A stretch of 15,559 bases of DNA, from contig JAUWOV010000042.1 of NCBI GenBank assembly GCA_030611945.1, positions 1-15,559 of the forward strand, given 5' to 3'. This stretch comes from a bacterium. GTDB lineage: Bacteria; JAHJDO01. A program made the translations under genes and the position numbers. The notes beneath the pieces were generated by a model, which did not search any database, was not told the origin of the DNA, and was given only the letters and a program-made list of their open reading frames with translations. This document shows, piece by piece, positions 15,490-15,559 of the stretch; positions within the stretch are counted from its first letter, which is position 1; every line of letters begins with the position of its first letter.

Positions 15490-15559
15490 GTGCCTGTAGC
15501 TCAGCTGGATAGAGCGTTGGGTTGCGGACCCAAAGGTCGGAGGTTCAAATCCTCTCAGG
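15490..15559 (+). tRNA. tRNA-Arg, anticodon GCG (3' end cut by window)
   Basis: The cloverleaf can be folded by eye: acceptor 5' strand at 15490-15496, D-arm GCTC/GAGC, anticodon stem TTGGG/CCCAA around the loop TTGCGGA with anticodon GCG, variable AGGTC, and T-arm GGAGG-TTCAAAT-CCTCT (one G-T pair). The last four bases, CAGG, pair with CCTG of the acceptor 5' strand; the final acceptor bases and CCA lie outside the window. GCG reads Arg codons CGC and CGU. A20 and C35, known arginine identity elements, are both present. It follows etfB on the same strand. Confidence 0.93.

Overview
This is a gene-dense, AT-rich bacterial chromosome segment. Every supported gene lies on the + strand, packed into short-spaced or overlapping operons. 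Most of the content is housekeeping. The CsgG-like lipoprotein with a lipobox suggests a diderm. Pyruvate phosphate dikinase, a K+-dependent membrane pyrophosphatase and an acyl-CoA dehydrogenase next to a bifurcating-type EtfB suggest an anaerobe that uses pyrophosphate as an energy currency. An uncultured low-GC lineage is my guess; the sequence does not fix the phylum.

Layout. (1) 1-898: C-terminal part of ppdK, cut by the window edge. (2) 899-2609: an accessory island with an AbrB-type antitoxin overlapping a RelE/ParE-type toxin, an unrecognised 57-codon ORF, and a CsgG-like/TPR lipoprotein that overlaps that ORF by ATGA. (3) 2659-4888: prs, rplY (CTC form of bL25) and pth, with pth starting directly after the rplY stop. 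(4) 4902-6899: hppA, a membrane ion-pumping pyrophosphatase. (5) 6948-11151: rpsF, ssb, rpsR, a YybS/DUF2232-like membrane protein, tatD and lysS in a tight run; rplI, which often follows rpsR, is absent here. (6) 11152-15470: a new transcription unit with a consensus-like sigma70 promoter in front of fabG, acpP and fabF, then an acyl-CoA dehydrogenase and etfB. (7) 15490-15559: the start of a tRNA-Arg with anticodon GCG, cut by the window end.

Working together. PPDK and HppA both handle pyrophosphate, while PRPP-consuming reactions and LysS release it. rpsF, rpsR, rplY, pth, lysS and the tRNA serve translation. FabG, ACP and FabF form the elongation core of type II fatty acid synthesis, and the flavin dehydrogenase plus ETF subunit sit in the same apparent operon, so they could supply or remove the enoyl double bond. 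The points most worth a second look are this fab/Acd/Etf arrangement, the GCG arginine tRNA, the two glutamates in the ion-gate helix of HppA, and the toxin-antitoxin/small ORF/lipoprotein island. I found no CRISPR array, insertion sequence, prophage or clear rho-independent terminator.
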